From Actinomycetes bacterium (GTDB lineage: Bacteria > Actinomycetota > Acidimicrobiia > Acidimicrobiales > Microtrichaceae), in assembly GCA_023427825.1 (NCBI GenBank), contig JAEZAI010000297.1:1-7320 (forward strand): 7,320 nucleotides of DNA, given 5' to 3'. Position numbers and translations under genes: made by a program. Position 1 is the stretch's first letter; each line of letters opens with the position of its first letter. The notes below the pieces were generated by a model. It was not told the origin of the DNA, searched no databases, and saw only the letters and a list, made by a program, of their open reading frames with translations. Positions 1-6,414 of this stretch are shown piece after piece.

Positions 1-1358
1 GCCCTGAGCTCCAGACGCGCACCCGCGGCGTCACCGTCGGCGGTCAGCGCCCGGGCCAGCAGCACCCGGGTCTGCGCCGCCTCGTACGGGGCGTCGACCT
101 CGCTCCACATGCGGACACCCTCCCGCAGGGCCGTGATCGCTGCGTCGGTGTCTCCCCGGTGGAGCGACAGCTGGCCGCGTGCGACCTTCGCGGCGGCTGC
201 CGGACCGAGGGTGTCGAACCGTCGGGCGAGCTCCTCCATCTCGGCGACGGCCTCCGCCGCCGCAGCTTCGTCACCGACGGCGAGGCACGCCGTGACGTAC
301 ACGGGGAGCAGGAACACCCGACGCTCGCGAGCCACGAAGCCCGGATCGGCGAGCGCCCGCCTCAGGCTGCGGGCCGCCGCCCGTGGATCCCTTTGGGCCA
401 GCAGCAGGCGCCCTCGGCCGGGTTGGCCGTCGTCGCCGAGCGCGATCGCCTCTGCCAGTGCCTCCTCAGCGCCATCGAGGTCACCTCGGCGCACGCGGAT
501 CTCGACCAGCTCGCTGTAGCCCCAACCGGCGCTGTAGCGGTTGATGTCGAGGAGCTCCTCGCACGCCTGCAGGACCCGCCGCTCCGCCTCGGCGAGCTTG
601 CCGTGAAGGCGGTCGATCTCGCCCTGGTGGAACCGGCAGAGCCCGGTGTAGCCGGCGATCGACTCGCGCTCGCAGTAGCGGGTCGAGACCTTCGTCCACT
701 CGGTGGCCCGCCCCCAGTCGCAGACCGCCCGGCACACCGAGATCACGGCGCAGTACACGTAGCCCGCGGGCACGGGGGCGACGCCCGGCCGCATGGCGAG
801 CGCTGCGGCCTCGTCGAGCAGCGGGAGGACCTCGCCGACCTCACCCTCGGTGGCGGCCACGTGGGCCAGGCCCTGCACCGCCATCGCCTCCATGCCCGGG
901 CTTCCCACCCGGCGAGCGATCTCGCGGGCCTTGAGCAGTGCGGTCCGCGCGCCGTCGCCGTCGCCCGCCTGCATGAGCGTGAAGGCCAGCGACCACTGCG
1001 CCTGCGCGTGCTCGGCGCACTCGGGTGCGTCGGCGAGGTACTCGGTGGCCCGGACGTAGCACGTCAGCGCGACCGCACTGTCGAGCATCATTGCGTGGTG
1101 GCGCGCTTGCTCCAGCGCCATGCGGGCGGCGCCGGCCATGTCCCCGGTCGCGTCGAACGCCACCTCGGCCCGTTCGAGTGCATCGAGGAACGCCCCCGGA
1201 TCGCTCTCCCAACGGCACGACCAGGCGAGTCGTTCGAGGTCCTCGGCGCCGAGGGGCTGGGCGGCGTCCGCGTCCTCGAGCGCAGCGCGGGCTGCGGCCC
1301 ACCTGCTCTGCGCGAACGCTGCCCGTGCGTGTTCGAGGAGCGTGTCACTCGTCGACAC
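1..1358 (-). CDS. TPR-type (LuxR-related) regulator, C-terminus cut by window edge
   Basis: An open frame without stops runs 452 codons from a GTG at 1358 to the left edge; the 3' end lies outside. The product is almost entirely alpha-helical and TPR-like, with many Ala-rich helix pairs such as RWAAARAALEDAD near the N-terminus, EGEVGEVLPLLDEAAALAM around residue 180 and RRGDLDGAEEALAEAIALG near residue 290. Residues of about 214-295 (TEWTKVSTRYCERE, GLCRFHQGEIDRLHGKLAEAE, YSELVEIRVRRGDL) match a block I recognise from actinobacterial LuxR-type regulators that have helical repeats instead of an ATPase. In that family about 65 residues of LuxR HTH follow at the C-terminus, so I infer the DNA-binding domain lies beyond the window; it is not seen here. 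No Walker A motif is present. The start is uncertain: a GTG at 1385 would add nine residues, and neither has a clear ribosome site. Some relatives carry an adenylate cyclase domain instead, so the output domain is open. Confidence 0.8.
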   Translation of the reverse strand, partial: MSTSDTLLEHARAAFAQSRWAAARAALEDADAAQPLGAEDLERLAWSCRWESDPGAFLDALERAEVAFDATGDMAGAARMALEQARHHAMMLDSAVALTCYVRATEYLADAPECAEHAQAQWSLAFTLMQAGDGDGARTALLKAREIARRVGSPGMEAMAVQGLAHVAATEGEVGEVLPLLDEAAALAMRPGVAPVPAGYVYCAVISVCRAVCDWGRATEWTKVSTRYCERESIAGYTGLCRFHQGEIDRLHGKLAEAERRVLQACEELLDINRYSAGWGYSELVEIRVRRGDLDGAEEALAEAIALGDDGQPGRGRLLLAQRDPRAAARSLRRALADPGFVARERRVFLLPVYVTACLAVGDEAAAAEAVAEMEELARRFDTLGPAAAAKVARGQLSLHRGDTDAAITALREGVRMWSEVDAPYEAAQTRVLLARALTADGDAAGARLELR

Positions 1359-1364
1359 GCGGCG

Positions 1365-1380
1365 AGTCTGCCATGTGGCA
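1365..1380 (-). promoter_or_regulatory. Weak -10-like element and short dyad before the TPR regulator
   Basis: On the minus strand CAGACT (1370-1365) is followed by 6 nt and then the GTG at 1358. This is the same geometry as the better -10 elements before padR and the LAL gene, and it keeps the two most important positions (A second, T sixth). Immediately upstream, 1369-1380 is a small dyad, TGCCA-TG-TGGCA. I saw no convincing -35. This supports a leaderless start at 1358 only weakly. Confidence 0.3.
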
Positions 1381-1421
1381 CCCACCTGGAACAGGGGTAG
1401 GGAGCCCGCGTCTCCCAGCGT

Positions 1422-1451
1422 CCACGCCTCGCCGACCGGGTCGAGGCGTGG
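1422..1451. repeat. Perfect 10-bp inverted repeat upstream of the Cys-rich gene
   Basis: CCACGCCTCG (1422-1431) and CGAGGCGTGG (1442-1451) are exact reverse complements separated by 10 nt (CCGACCGGGT). The element ends 27 nt before the ATG at 1479 and lies between two divergent genes. There is no T-tract, so it does not look like an intrinsic terminator. It could be a repressor operator or, if transcribed, a stable 5' leader hairpin. It is not a canonical CsoR site, although GGGGTA (1394-1399) and TACCC (1457-1461) flank it at a distance. Confidence 0.55.
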
Positions 1452-1478
1452 CGCCGTACCCGACCGACGGAGGGCGTC

Positions 1479-1883
1479 ATGTCCCACACCCACGCAATGC
1501 TCGACACTTTCCCGGGCGGGTTCGGCCTCGACCGGGACCGACTCGCAGAGGCGATCGACGTGCTGGTCGACTGCGCGGCCACCTGCACCCAGTGCGGCGA
1601 CGCCTGCCTGTCCGAATCGGACGCCGGCGAGATGGCCAGGTGCATCCGCCGCAACCTGGACTGCGCGGACGTCTGCACGGCGACCAGCCGCGTGCTGGCC
1701 CGCCAGACCGAGTACGACGCAGCGGTCACTGCCGCGCTCGTCGAGGCGTGCCGCACGGCGTGTCGGAGCTGTGCCGAGGAGTGCGAGCAGCACGCCGGAG
1801 CGATGGAGCACTGCCGCATCTGTGCAGAGGTGTGCCGCACCTGCGCGGAGGCCTGCGAGCAGCTGCTGCAGGCGATGCGATAG
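1479..1883 (+). CDS. Four-helix-bundle copper-binding protein (DUF326/Csp-like), cytosolic
   Basis: This 134-residue protein has 16 cysteines in the periodic spacing of the DUF326 / copper storage protein (Csp) family. Clusters are C32, C36, C39, C43; C55, C62, C66; C91, C95, C98, C102; and C112, C115, C119, C122, C126, mostly CxxC and CxxxC along helices. In studied Csp proteins such cysteines line the inside of a four-helix bundle and hold many Cu(I) ions. There is no signal peptide or Tat motif, so I infer a cytosolic Csp3-like form for copper storage or buffering. Other metals or a redox role are not excluded. The start is the ATG at 1479, with GGAGGG (1469-1474) 4 nt upstream. I could not identify a promoter. 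The gene diverges from the TPR regulator and ends 3 nt before the stop of the convergent methyltransferase remnant. No copper ATPase, chaperone or CsoR gene lies in the window. Confidence 0.93.
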   Translation: MSHTHAMLDTFPGGFGLDRDRLAEAIDVLVDCAATCTQCGDACLSESDAGEMARCIRRNLDCADVCTATSRVLARQTEYDAAVTAALVEACRTACRSCAEECEQHAGAMEHCRICAEVCRTCAEACEQLLQAMR

Positions 1884-1886
1884 CGG

Positions 1887-2170
1887 TCAGCGGCGAGCGG
1901 CGAGGACGTGGCAACGGCGGCTGGCGACCTCGACGTGGGGCCAAGGCTCGCGGTCGGTCCGGCATCGTCATGAAGCCGGTCGTCGAGGCCGCCGATCAAC
2001 TCATCGGGGTCGATGAAGTGGAAGTCGATCTGCACCGGCTCACCCCACCGCTCGGCCATCGTCAGCGTCGAACCAGGGTTCTGGCCGGTCATGGACACGT
2101 GGAACGCGATCAGCAGCCAGCCCCCGGGCGCGACCGCCCGCCCGAGCGCCGCGTTCGCGCCGGGACGTTC
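1887..2170 (-). pseudogene. Decayed C-terminal remnant of a class I SAM methyltransferase
   Basis: The minus strand encodes the end of a methyltransferase, but in three different frames. The first (about 2167-1979) reads ANAALGRAVAPGGWLLIAFH, then ERWGEPVQIDFHFIDPDELIGGLDD, typical of the strand after the post-motif region (APGG, AFH, dLDFrF.pdEl). The second (1977-1960) reads GFMTMP, where the family usually has AGF. The third (1958-1887) reads TDREPWPHVEV then ASRRCHVLAARR and a TGA, a normal family ending. Each junction is offset by one base (a 1-nt insertion or 2-nt deletion). Upstream, the first frame meets a TGA at 2224-2222 and loses resemblance before about 2167, so the N-terminal half with the SAM-binding GxGxG loop is missing. 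The padR promoter now lies there. I conclude it is a truncated fossil, not a working gene. Sequencing error could explain the shifts but not the missing N-terminus. Of the 360 nt between 1884 and 2243, this remnant and the padR promoter are all I see. Confidence 0.75.
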
Positions 2171-2207
2171 GGTGGCCGCGAGGCGAGTTGCCTGAAAGCC
2201 CGTGCGG

Positions 2208-2243
2208 TGGACGATAGTGTGTCACACACAGTATCGTGTGTGC
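2208..2243 (+). promoter_or_regulatory. padR promoter, probably leaderless
   Basis: TATCGT (2232-2237) fits the TANNNT -10 consensus and is followed by 6 nt and the GTG at 2244, so transcription should begin at or next to the start codon. TGGACG (2208-2213) is a 4/6 match to TTGACA with an 18-nt spacer. There is no Shine-Dalgarno sequence before the GTG, which agrees with a leaderless mRNA. It probably drives both padR and the membrane gene behind it. Confidence 0.6.
2212..2236. promoter_or_regulatory. Inverted-repeat operator candidate, likely PadR autoregulation
   Basis: GTGTGT (2217-2222), a central C and ACACAC (2224-2229) form a perfect dyad. Outside it CGATA (2212-2216) and TATCG (2232-2236) are also exact reverse complements, offset by 2 nt. 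The element fills the spacer and overlaps the -10 of the padR promoter. PadR proteins commonly repress their own operons from such sites, so binding by the adjacent PadR is the natural inference; it is not shown by sequence alone. Confidence 0.55.
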
Positions 2244-2585
2244 GTGGCCCCTGACCGGGAACCTCTCGACCTCCACGTGCAGGAGCTCCGGCGCGGGACG
2301 GTGGTGCTCGCCTGCCTTGAGCTGCTGCGGCGGCCGGCCTACGGCTACGCGCTCCTGGAGACGCTCGAGGAGCGTGGGTTCCGGGTGGATGCGAACACGC
2401 TGTACCCGCTGCTGCGTCGGCTGGAGAGCCAGGGCCTGCTCGAGTGCGAGTGGAACACGGAGGACTCGCGTCCTCGCAAGTTCTACCGGTGCACCACTGC
2501 GGGGCGGGCGGTGTTGCGGGGACTTCGACAGGAGTGGGCCGATCTGACCACGGCCATCGACGACCTCACCCAGGAGAAGCGATGA
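2244..2585 (+). CDS. PadR-family transcriptional repressor
   Basis: A 113-residue winged-helix protein of the short PadR class. Diagnostic parts are ELRRGTVVLACLELL (14-28), the YGY motif (33-35, PAYGYALLETLEERG), recognition helix TLYPLLRRLESQGLL (52-66) and the wing SRPRKFYRCTTAG (75-87). A single C-terminal helix follows, as expected for a dimerising PadR-s2 protein. I chose GTG 2244 because it lies 6 nt after a TATCGT -10 and because residues before it (back to an in-frame GTG at 2202) lie within the promoter and dyad. The stop overlaps the next ATG by 4 nt (ATGA), with AGGAG (2572-2576) inside padR serving the downstream gene. The two are thus translationally linked. By family habit PadR represses its own operon and releases on binding a small molecule or a change in its partner; the signal is unknown here. 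Confidence 0.95.
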   Translation: MAPDREPLDLHVQELRRGTVVLACLELLRRPAYGYALLETLEERGFRVDANTLYPLLRRLESQGLLECEWNTEDSRPRKFYRCTTAGRAVLRGLRQEWADLTTAIDDLTQEKR

Positions 2586-3544
2586 GCAGCACGCTGACCG
2601 ACCGCTACGTATGGGACGTCACCCGCCGCCTTCCGTCCGATCAGCGCGACGACATCGAGCGCGAGCTGCGGTCGACCATCGCCGACATGTCCGAGGGCGT
2701 CGATGAACGCACCGCCCTGGTCGAGCTCGGCGATCCTGCACGGCTGGCGGCCAACTACCGGGTCGGTGGACGGGCGCTCATCGGTGAGGGCCTCTATCCG
2801 GAGTACGTCCGGCAACTCCGACGGTGGCTCGGCATCGTCGTCCCCCTACTGACTGCGATCTCCGTCGCCGGCGCAGCGGCCGCCGAGGACGTCACCGTCG
2901 GATCCGTCATCACCGCCCTGCTCGCCAGCGCCGCCATGGCCGTCCTCCAGGTGTGCTTCTGGGTCACCGGCGTGTTTGCGCTGCTGGAGAGGTTCGGCAC
3001 GGGCGACACCCCCGACGCGACCGCCTGGGACCCCGACGACCTGCCCGAGGTGCCGTCCGCCCCGCACCTCACGATCGGAGAGACCGTCGGCGAGGTCGCC
3101 CTCACGCTCATCGTGGTGTCGCTTCTGTTCGTGCAACGGCGATGGTCGCCGGTGCAGGACGCCGATGGCGAGGGTGTGCCGCTCCTCGATCCGGACCTGT
3201 GGTCCGGACCGATCTGGCTGGCGATCGCACTGCTCCTGGCGGGCGCTGCGCTCGTCGTGCTGGCGTACCTCCGGAGTTCGTGGTCCTGGCCCCTCGCCGG
3301 CACGATGGCTGTGGTCGACGTGGCGCTGCTCCTGCTGGTGGCATGGGCGGCGTTCACCGAGCAGGTCGTCGATCCAGCCTTCCTCGCCGGTCTGTCGGAC
3401 GAGCTCGGACAGGAAACCACGTGGCAGCCGAACCCGTGGCTGATCACCGTGCTGGCCGGAGGCGTGCTCCTCTGGGACGCGTGGGAGGCCCTTCGCGCGG
3501 CCGCCGAAGCGGAGCGCCGCCCGGCAGCAGCCGGCCTCAGCTGA
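2582..3544 (+). CDS. Integral membrane protein with N-terminal HAAS/DUF1700-like domain
   Basis: This 320-residue protein begins with a soluble helical domain of about 75 residues. It reads DRYVWDVTRRLPSDQRDDIERELR, then TALVELGDPARLAANY, the pattern of the HAAS / DUF1700 / permease-prefix domains routinely encoded next to PadR regulators. Six hydrophobic stretches follow, at about 83-101, 108-135, 166-185, 211-230, 237-258 and 285-303, and then a charged C-terminal tail. Between TM2 and TM3 is an acidic, Pro-rich loop (about 139-163), and between TM3 and TM4 another acidic loop (190-208). No ABC, FtsX or catalytic motif is visible, so the membrane part is of unknown function. The ATG at 2582 overlaps the padR stop and has GGAG 5 nt upstream. 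A longer in-frame opening from 2444 would lie inside padR and is rejected. The padR pairing suggests an envelope-stress or membrane-sensing role, which is inference. Some relatives are annotated only as DUF1700 or hypothetical. Confidence 0.88.
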   Translation: MSSTLTDRYVWDVTRRLPSDQRDDIERELRSTIADMSEGVDERTALVELGDPARLAANYRVGGRALIGEGLYPEYVRQLRRWLGIVVPLLTAISVAGAAAAEDVTVGSVITALLASAAMAVLQVCFWVTGVFALLERFGTGDTPDATAWDPDDLPEVPSAPHLTIGETVGEVALTLIVVSLLFVQRRWSPVQDADGEGVPLLDPDLWSGPIWLAIALLLAGAALVVLAYLRSSWSWPLAGTMAVVDVALLLLVAWAAFTEQVVDPAFLAGLSDELGQETTWQPNPWLITVLAGGVLLWDAWEALRAAAEAERRPAAAGLS

Positions 3545-3592
3545 TCTCGGCTCCACCGTCCGTCGATCGAGCGGCGATCCTGCGGGGGCTTC

Positions 3593-3604
3593 TACGCTGA
3601 CCCG
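3593..3604 (+). promoter_or_regulatory. -10 element for the LAL regulator, leaderless start
   Basis: TACGCT (3593-3598) fits TANNNT and is followed by 6 nt and the GTG at 3605, exactly the geometry seen at padR. No Shine-Dalgarno precedes the GTG. I saw no good -35 about 17-18 nt upstream. It implies that the LAL gene is transcribed on its own, 60 nt after the membrane gene, rather than only by read-through from padR. Confidence 0.5.
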
Positions 3605-6358
3605 GTGCTCGTGGGCCGTACGGTCGAACGTGGCGTCATCGACCGGGCTCTTCGGGACGCACGCGCCGGCAACAGCCGTGCCCTCGTCGTCCGCGGCGAA
3701 GCCGGGATCGGCAAGACCTCGCTGCTCTCTTTCGCCGAGGCCGCGGCGGAGGGGTTCCGTGTGGTCAGCGCCACCGGGATCGAGTCCGAGATGGACCTCG
3801 CGTTCGCGTCGCTCCACCAGGTCTGCGCCCCGCTCCTCGACCGGATCGACCAGATCCCGGCGCCGCAGGCCGCTGCGCTCGACGTGGCGTTCGGCCGCGC
3901 CGAGGGACCGCCGCCCAGCCCCTTCCTGGTCGGGTTGGCGGTGCTCAGCCTCTTCGCTGCGGTCGCCGACGAGCGACCGCTGCTCTGCCTCGTCGACGAC
4001 GCGCAGTGGCTCGACACGGCCTCCGGGCAGGTCCTCGCGTTCGTCGCTCGTCGGCTCCTCGCCGAGTCCGTGGTGATCGTCCTGGCGGTACGGGAACCCA
4101 CGGTCGAGCCGCTCTTCGTCGGCATCGACGAGTTGGTCGTCCACGCGCTCCGTCACGACGAGGCGCACGAGCTGCTGTCCATGGCCGCGAGCAGCTCGCT
4201 GGATCCGATCGTCAGCGACCGGATCGTGAGCGAGTGCCAGGGGAATCCTCTGGTCCTCATCGAGCTGTCGACCGGTCTCACGCCGGGAGAGCTCGCCGGC
4301 GGCTTCGGCGTGCCGGCCGCGTCGACGCTGGCGCTGCAGGTCCAGGCCCGGTTCCGGGACCGGTTCCTGTCGTTGCCCGACGAGGAGCGCCAGCGCCTGG
4401 TGGTGGCGGCGGCCGAACCGCTGGGCGACGCCACGTCGCTCTGGCAGGCGGCGGACCGGCTCGGGATCGCACACGATCGCGTCGTCCAGGGCGTTCCGGC
4501 CGACCTGCTCGACATCGGGATGAGGGTGACCTTCCGTCATCCCCTCGCTCGTGCGGCGGTCTACTGGAGCGCCTCGTCCCGCGAGCGACGATCGGCGCAC
4601 GAGGCGTTGGCCGACATCACCGACCCCGAGCGCGATCCGGATCGACGCGCGTGGCACCGGGCTCATGCCGCCTCGGGGCCCGACGCCCAGGTCGCCGACG
4701 AGCTCGAGGTGGCGGCGGGCCGGTCCCGGGCGCGGGGCGGCGTCGCCAGCGCGGCGTCGCTGCTGGAGCGGGCGACCGTGCTCACGCCGGATCCGACCAC
4801 TCGCGGGGAGCGTGCCCTCGCCGCGGCTCGGGCCAAGCACGAGGCGGGCGACCCGGAGTCCGCGCTGGAGCTGCTGTCCGTCGCGCTCGCGCTGCCGCTG
4901 GACGAGTTCCAGGCGGCGCGGGCGGAGCTCCTCCGCGGTGACGTCGAGTTCACGCTGCGCCGTGGAGCGGACGTCCCCCAACAGCTGCTCACGGCGGCTG
5001 GGCGGCTCGCCCCGCACGATGCGCGCCTGGCGCGCGAGACCTACCTCCAAGCCCTGTCGGCGGCCTGGTTCGCCGGTCGACTCGCACCGGGCGACGGCGT
5101 CGTCGCGGTGGTGGCTGCGGCAGCGGAGGCGCCGCCGTCCCCTGATCCACCGCGCGTCGCCGATCTGCTGCTGGAAGGAAATGTGCGCCTGATCATCGAC
5201 GGCCCCCGGGCGGGAGTGCCGATCCTCCGGCGGGCGATCGACGCGTTCGGGGACGACGACGTGACCGTCGAGGAGGAGTTCCGCTGGCTCTGGATGGCGT
5301 CGGTCGCCACGGCCGACCTCTGGGACGACGAGTCCCGGTGCGGGCTCGCCGAGCGCTTCGTCCTGGTGGCGCGCACGGCGGGAGCGTTGGCCGTGCTCCC
5401 GCTGGCCCTGGGCCAGCGGTTCATCGTCCACCTGCACGCCGGCGAGCTGTCCCAGGCCGCCTCTCTCGCGGCAGAGGAGCGCTCGCTCGTCCGCGGCATG
5501 GGTGCCCGTCTGACCCCGTACGGCGATCTTGCCCTGGCCGCGTTCCGAGGGGAACGGCAGGCGGCCGACGAGCTGATCGACCAGAGCTCCTCCGACGCTC
5601 GACGCAGCGGCGAGGGGATCGGCCTCACGGTGGCGGCATGGACGGGAGCCGTCCTCCACAACGGCCTCGGCGAGTACGAGCAGGCCCTGCGCTACGCAGA
5701 GCTCGCAACGGCGCACCCCACTGACGCGAGCGGATGCGCCGATTGGGCACTCGCCGAGCTGGTCGAGGCGGCGAGCCGCGCCAGCAAGCCCGATCGCGTC
5801 GCGGACGCGCTGCGCCGGCTGGAGGTGACGGCGAGCGCCGCCGGAACCGATTGGGCGCTCGGCGTGCTGGCCCGAACCCGCGCGCTCGTCGCGGACGACC
5901 ACGTCGCCGAGGACCTGTTCGTGGAGTCGGTGCAACGACTCGACCGCACGACGGTGCGGGTGGAGCTCGCTCGCGCTCGGCTGCTGTACGGGGAGTGGCT
6001 GCGGCGACAGCGGCGGCGCACGGACGCGCGGCGGGAGCTCCGCCGCGCGCATGAGATGTTCGTCTCGATGGAGATGCGGGGGTTCGCGGAGCGGGCATCA
6101 CGGGAGCTCGGAGCCACCGGGGAGCGGCTGCAGGCACACCGCGAGGGGCCGGTCGTCGAGCTCACGCCGCAGGAGGCCCAGATCGCATCGCTCGCACGAG
6201 CACACCTCACGAACGCCGAGATCGGCGCCATGCTGTTCATCAGCCCGTCGACCGTCGACTACCACCTCAGGAAGGTCTTCCGGAAGCTCGGGATCACCTC
6301 GCGCCACCGCTTGGCCGACGTGTTGCCCGAGACGACATCGGAGGCCGGGGCAGGCTGA
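3605..6358 (+). CDS. LAL-type LuxR-family regulator (ATPase, helical repeats, HTH)
   Basis: A 917-residue protein with the architecture of large ATP-binding regulators of the LuxR family (MalT-like, STAND ATPases). The N-terminus starts LVGRTVERGVIDRAL, the usual opening. Walker A is GEAGIGKTS (31-39) and Walker B is LLCLVDDAQWLD (126-137), with the AVRE sensor-like motif at 161-164 and the CQGNPL motif at 211-216. The middle (about 330-840) is Ala/Leu-rich helical repeat, probably the signal-binding part. The C-terminus (852-908) is a complete LuxR/GerE HTH: ELTPQEAQIASLA, LTNAEIGAMLFIS, PSTVDYHLRKVFRKLGI. Key nucleotide-binding residues are intact, so it should be an ATP-controlled DNA-binding activator; its inducer and targets cannot be read from sequence. 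Start GTG 3605 is set by the LVGR opening and the -10 element 6 nt before it. It lies 60 nt after the membrane gene on the same strand, so partial co-transcription is possible. Confidence 0.95.
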   Translation: MLVGRTVERGVIDRALRDARAGNSRALVVRGEAGIGKTSLLSFAEAAAEGFRVVSATGIESEMDLAFASLHQVCAPLLDRIDQIPAPQAAALDVAFGRAEGPPPSPFLVGLAVLSLFAAVADERPLLCLVDDAQWLDTASGQVLAFVARRLLAESVVIVLAVREPTVEPLFVGIDELVVHALRHDEAHELLSMAASSSLDPIVSDRIVSECQGNPLVLIELSTGLTPGELAGGFGVPAASTLALQVQARFRDRFLSLPDEERQRLVVAAAEPLGDATSLWQAADRLGIAHDRVVQGVPADLLDIGMRVTFRHPLARAAVYWSASSRERRSAHEALADITDPERDPDRRAWHRAHAASGPDAQVADELEVAAGRSRARGGVASAASLLERATVLTPDPTTRGERALAAARAKHEAGDPESALELLSVALALPLDEFQAARAELLRGDVEFTLRRGADVPQQLLTAAGRLAPHDARLARETYLQALSAAWFAGRLAPGDGVVAVVAAAAEAPPSPDPPRVADLLLEGNVRLIIDGPRAGVPILRRAIDAFGDDDVTVEEEFRWLWMASVATADLWDDESRCGLAERFVLVARTAGALAVLPLALGQRFIVHLHAGELSQAASLAAEERSLVRGMGARLTPYGDLALAAFRGERQAADELIDQSSSDARRSGEGIGLTVAAWTGAVLHNGLGEYEQALRYAELATAHPTDASGCADWALAELVEAASRASKPDRVADALRRLEVTASAAGTDWALGVLARTRALVADDHVAEDLFVESVQRLDRTTVRVELARARLLYGEWLRRQRRRTDARRELRRAHEMFVSMEMRGFAERASRELGATGERLQAHREGPVVELTPQEAQIASLARAHLTNAEIGAMLFISPSTVDYHLRKVFRKLGITSRHRLADVLPETTSEAGAG

Positions 6359-6366
6359 GCGATCCG

Positions 6367-6383
6367 CCGGTTCGCCGGACCGG
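6367..6383. terminator. Weak GC hairpin after the LAL gene
   Basis: CCGGT (6367-6371) and ACCGG (6379-6383) can pair around a 7-nt loop, starting 8 nt after the LAL stop. There is no T-tract, so if it ends transcription it does so inefficiently or with help. In DNA this GC-rich such stems arise easily by chance. Confidence 0.22.
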
Positions 6384-6414
6384 GGCCCGCGAGATCGGCC
6401 GCTGCTGTGGCATC

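Noticed and set aside
159..1400. A plus-strand open frame of 413 codons opposite the TPR regulator
   Set aside because: The minus-strand frame gives a coherent helical-repeat protein with family motifs; the plus frame is low-complexity and His/Arg/Ala-rich with no domain.
1394..1461. GGGGTA and TACCC as a CsoR-type copper operator
   Set aside because: The half-sites are more than 55 nt apart, too far for a CsoR operator, and 5-mers like these occur by chance in such GC-rich DNA.
1088..2098. A 336-codon minus-strand open frame from a GTG at 2098
   Set aside because: Only its first 40 residues resemble a protein (the methyltransferase remnant). After the frame offset it runs antisense through the Cys-rich gene and into the divergent region with no family likeness.
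1025..2254. A 409-codon plus-strand open frame spanning several features
   Set aside because: It crosses the divergent intergenic region, the Cys-rich gene in another frame and the padR promoter, and is Arg/Pro/Gly-rich without domains.
2444..2581. Upstream extension of the HAAS-like membrane protein
   Set aside because: The extra codons lie inside padR in another frame. The ATG at 2582 has a ribosome site and begins directly with the expected N-terminal domain.
2846..6052. A minus-strand open frame of 1068 codons opposite the LAL gene
   Set aside because: Its composition is Arg/Gly/Glu/His-rich with no recognisable domain, and it runs antisense to an unmistakable LAL regulator and crosses its start. 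It is a by-product of high GC and strong third-position bias.
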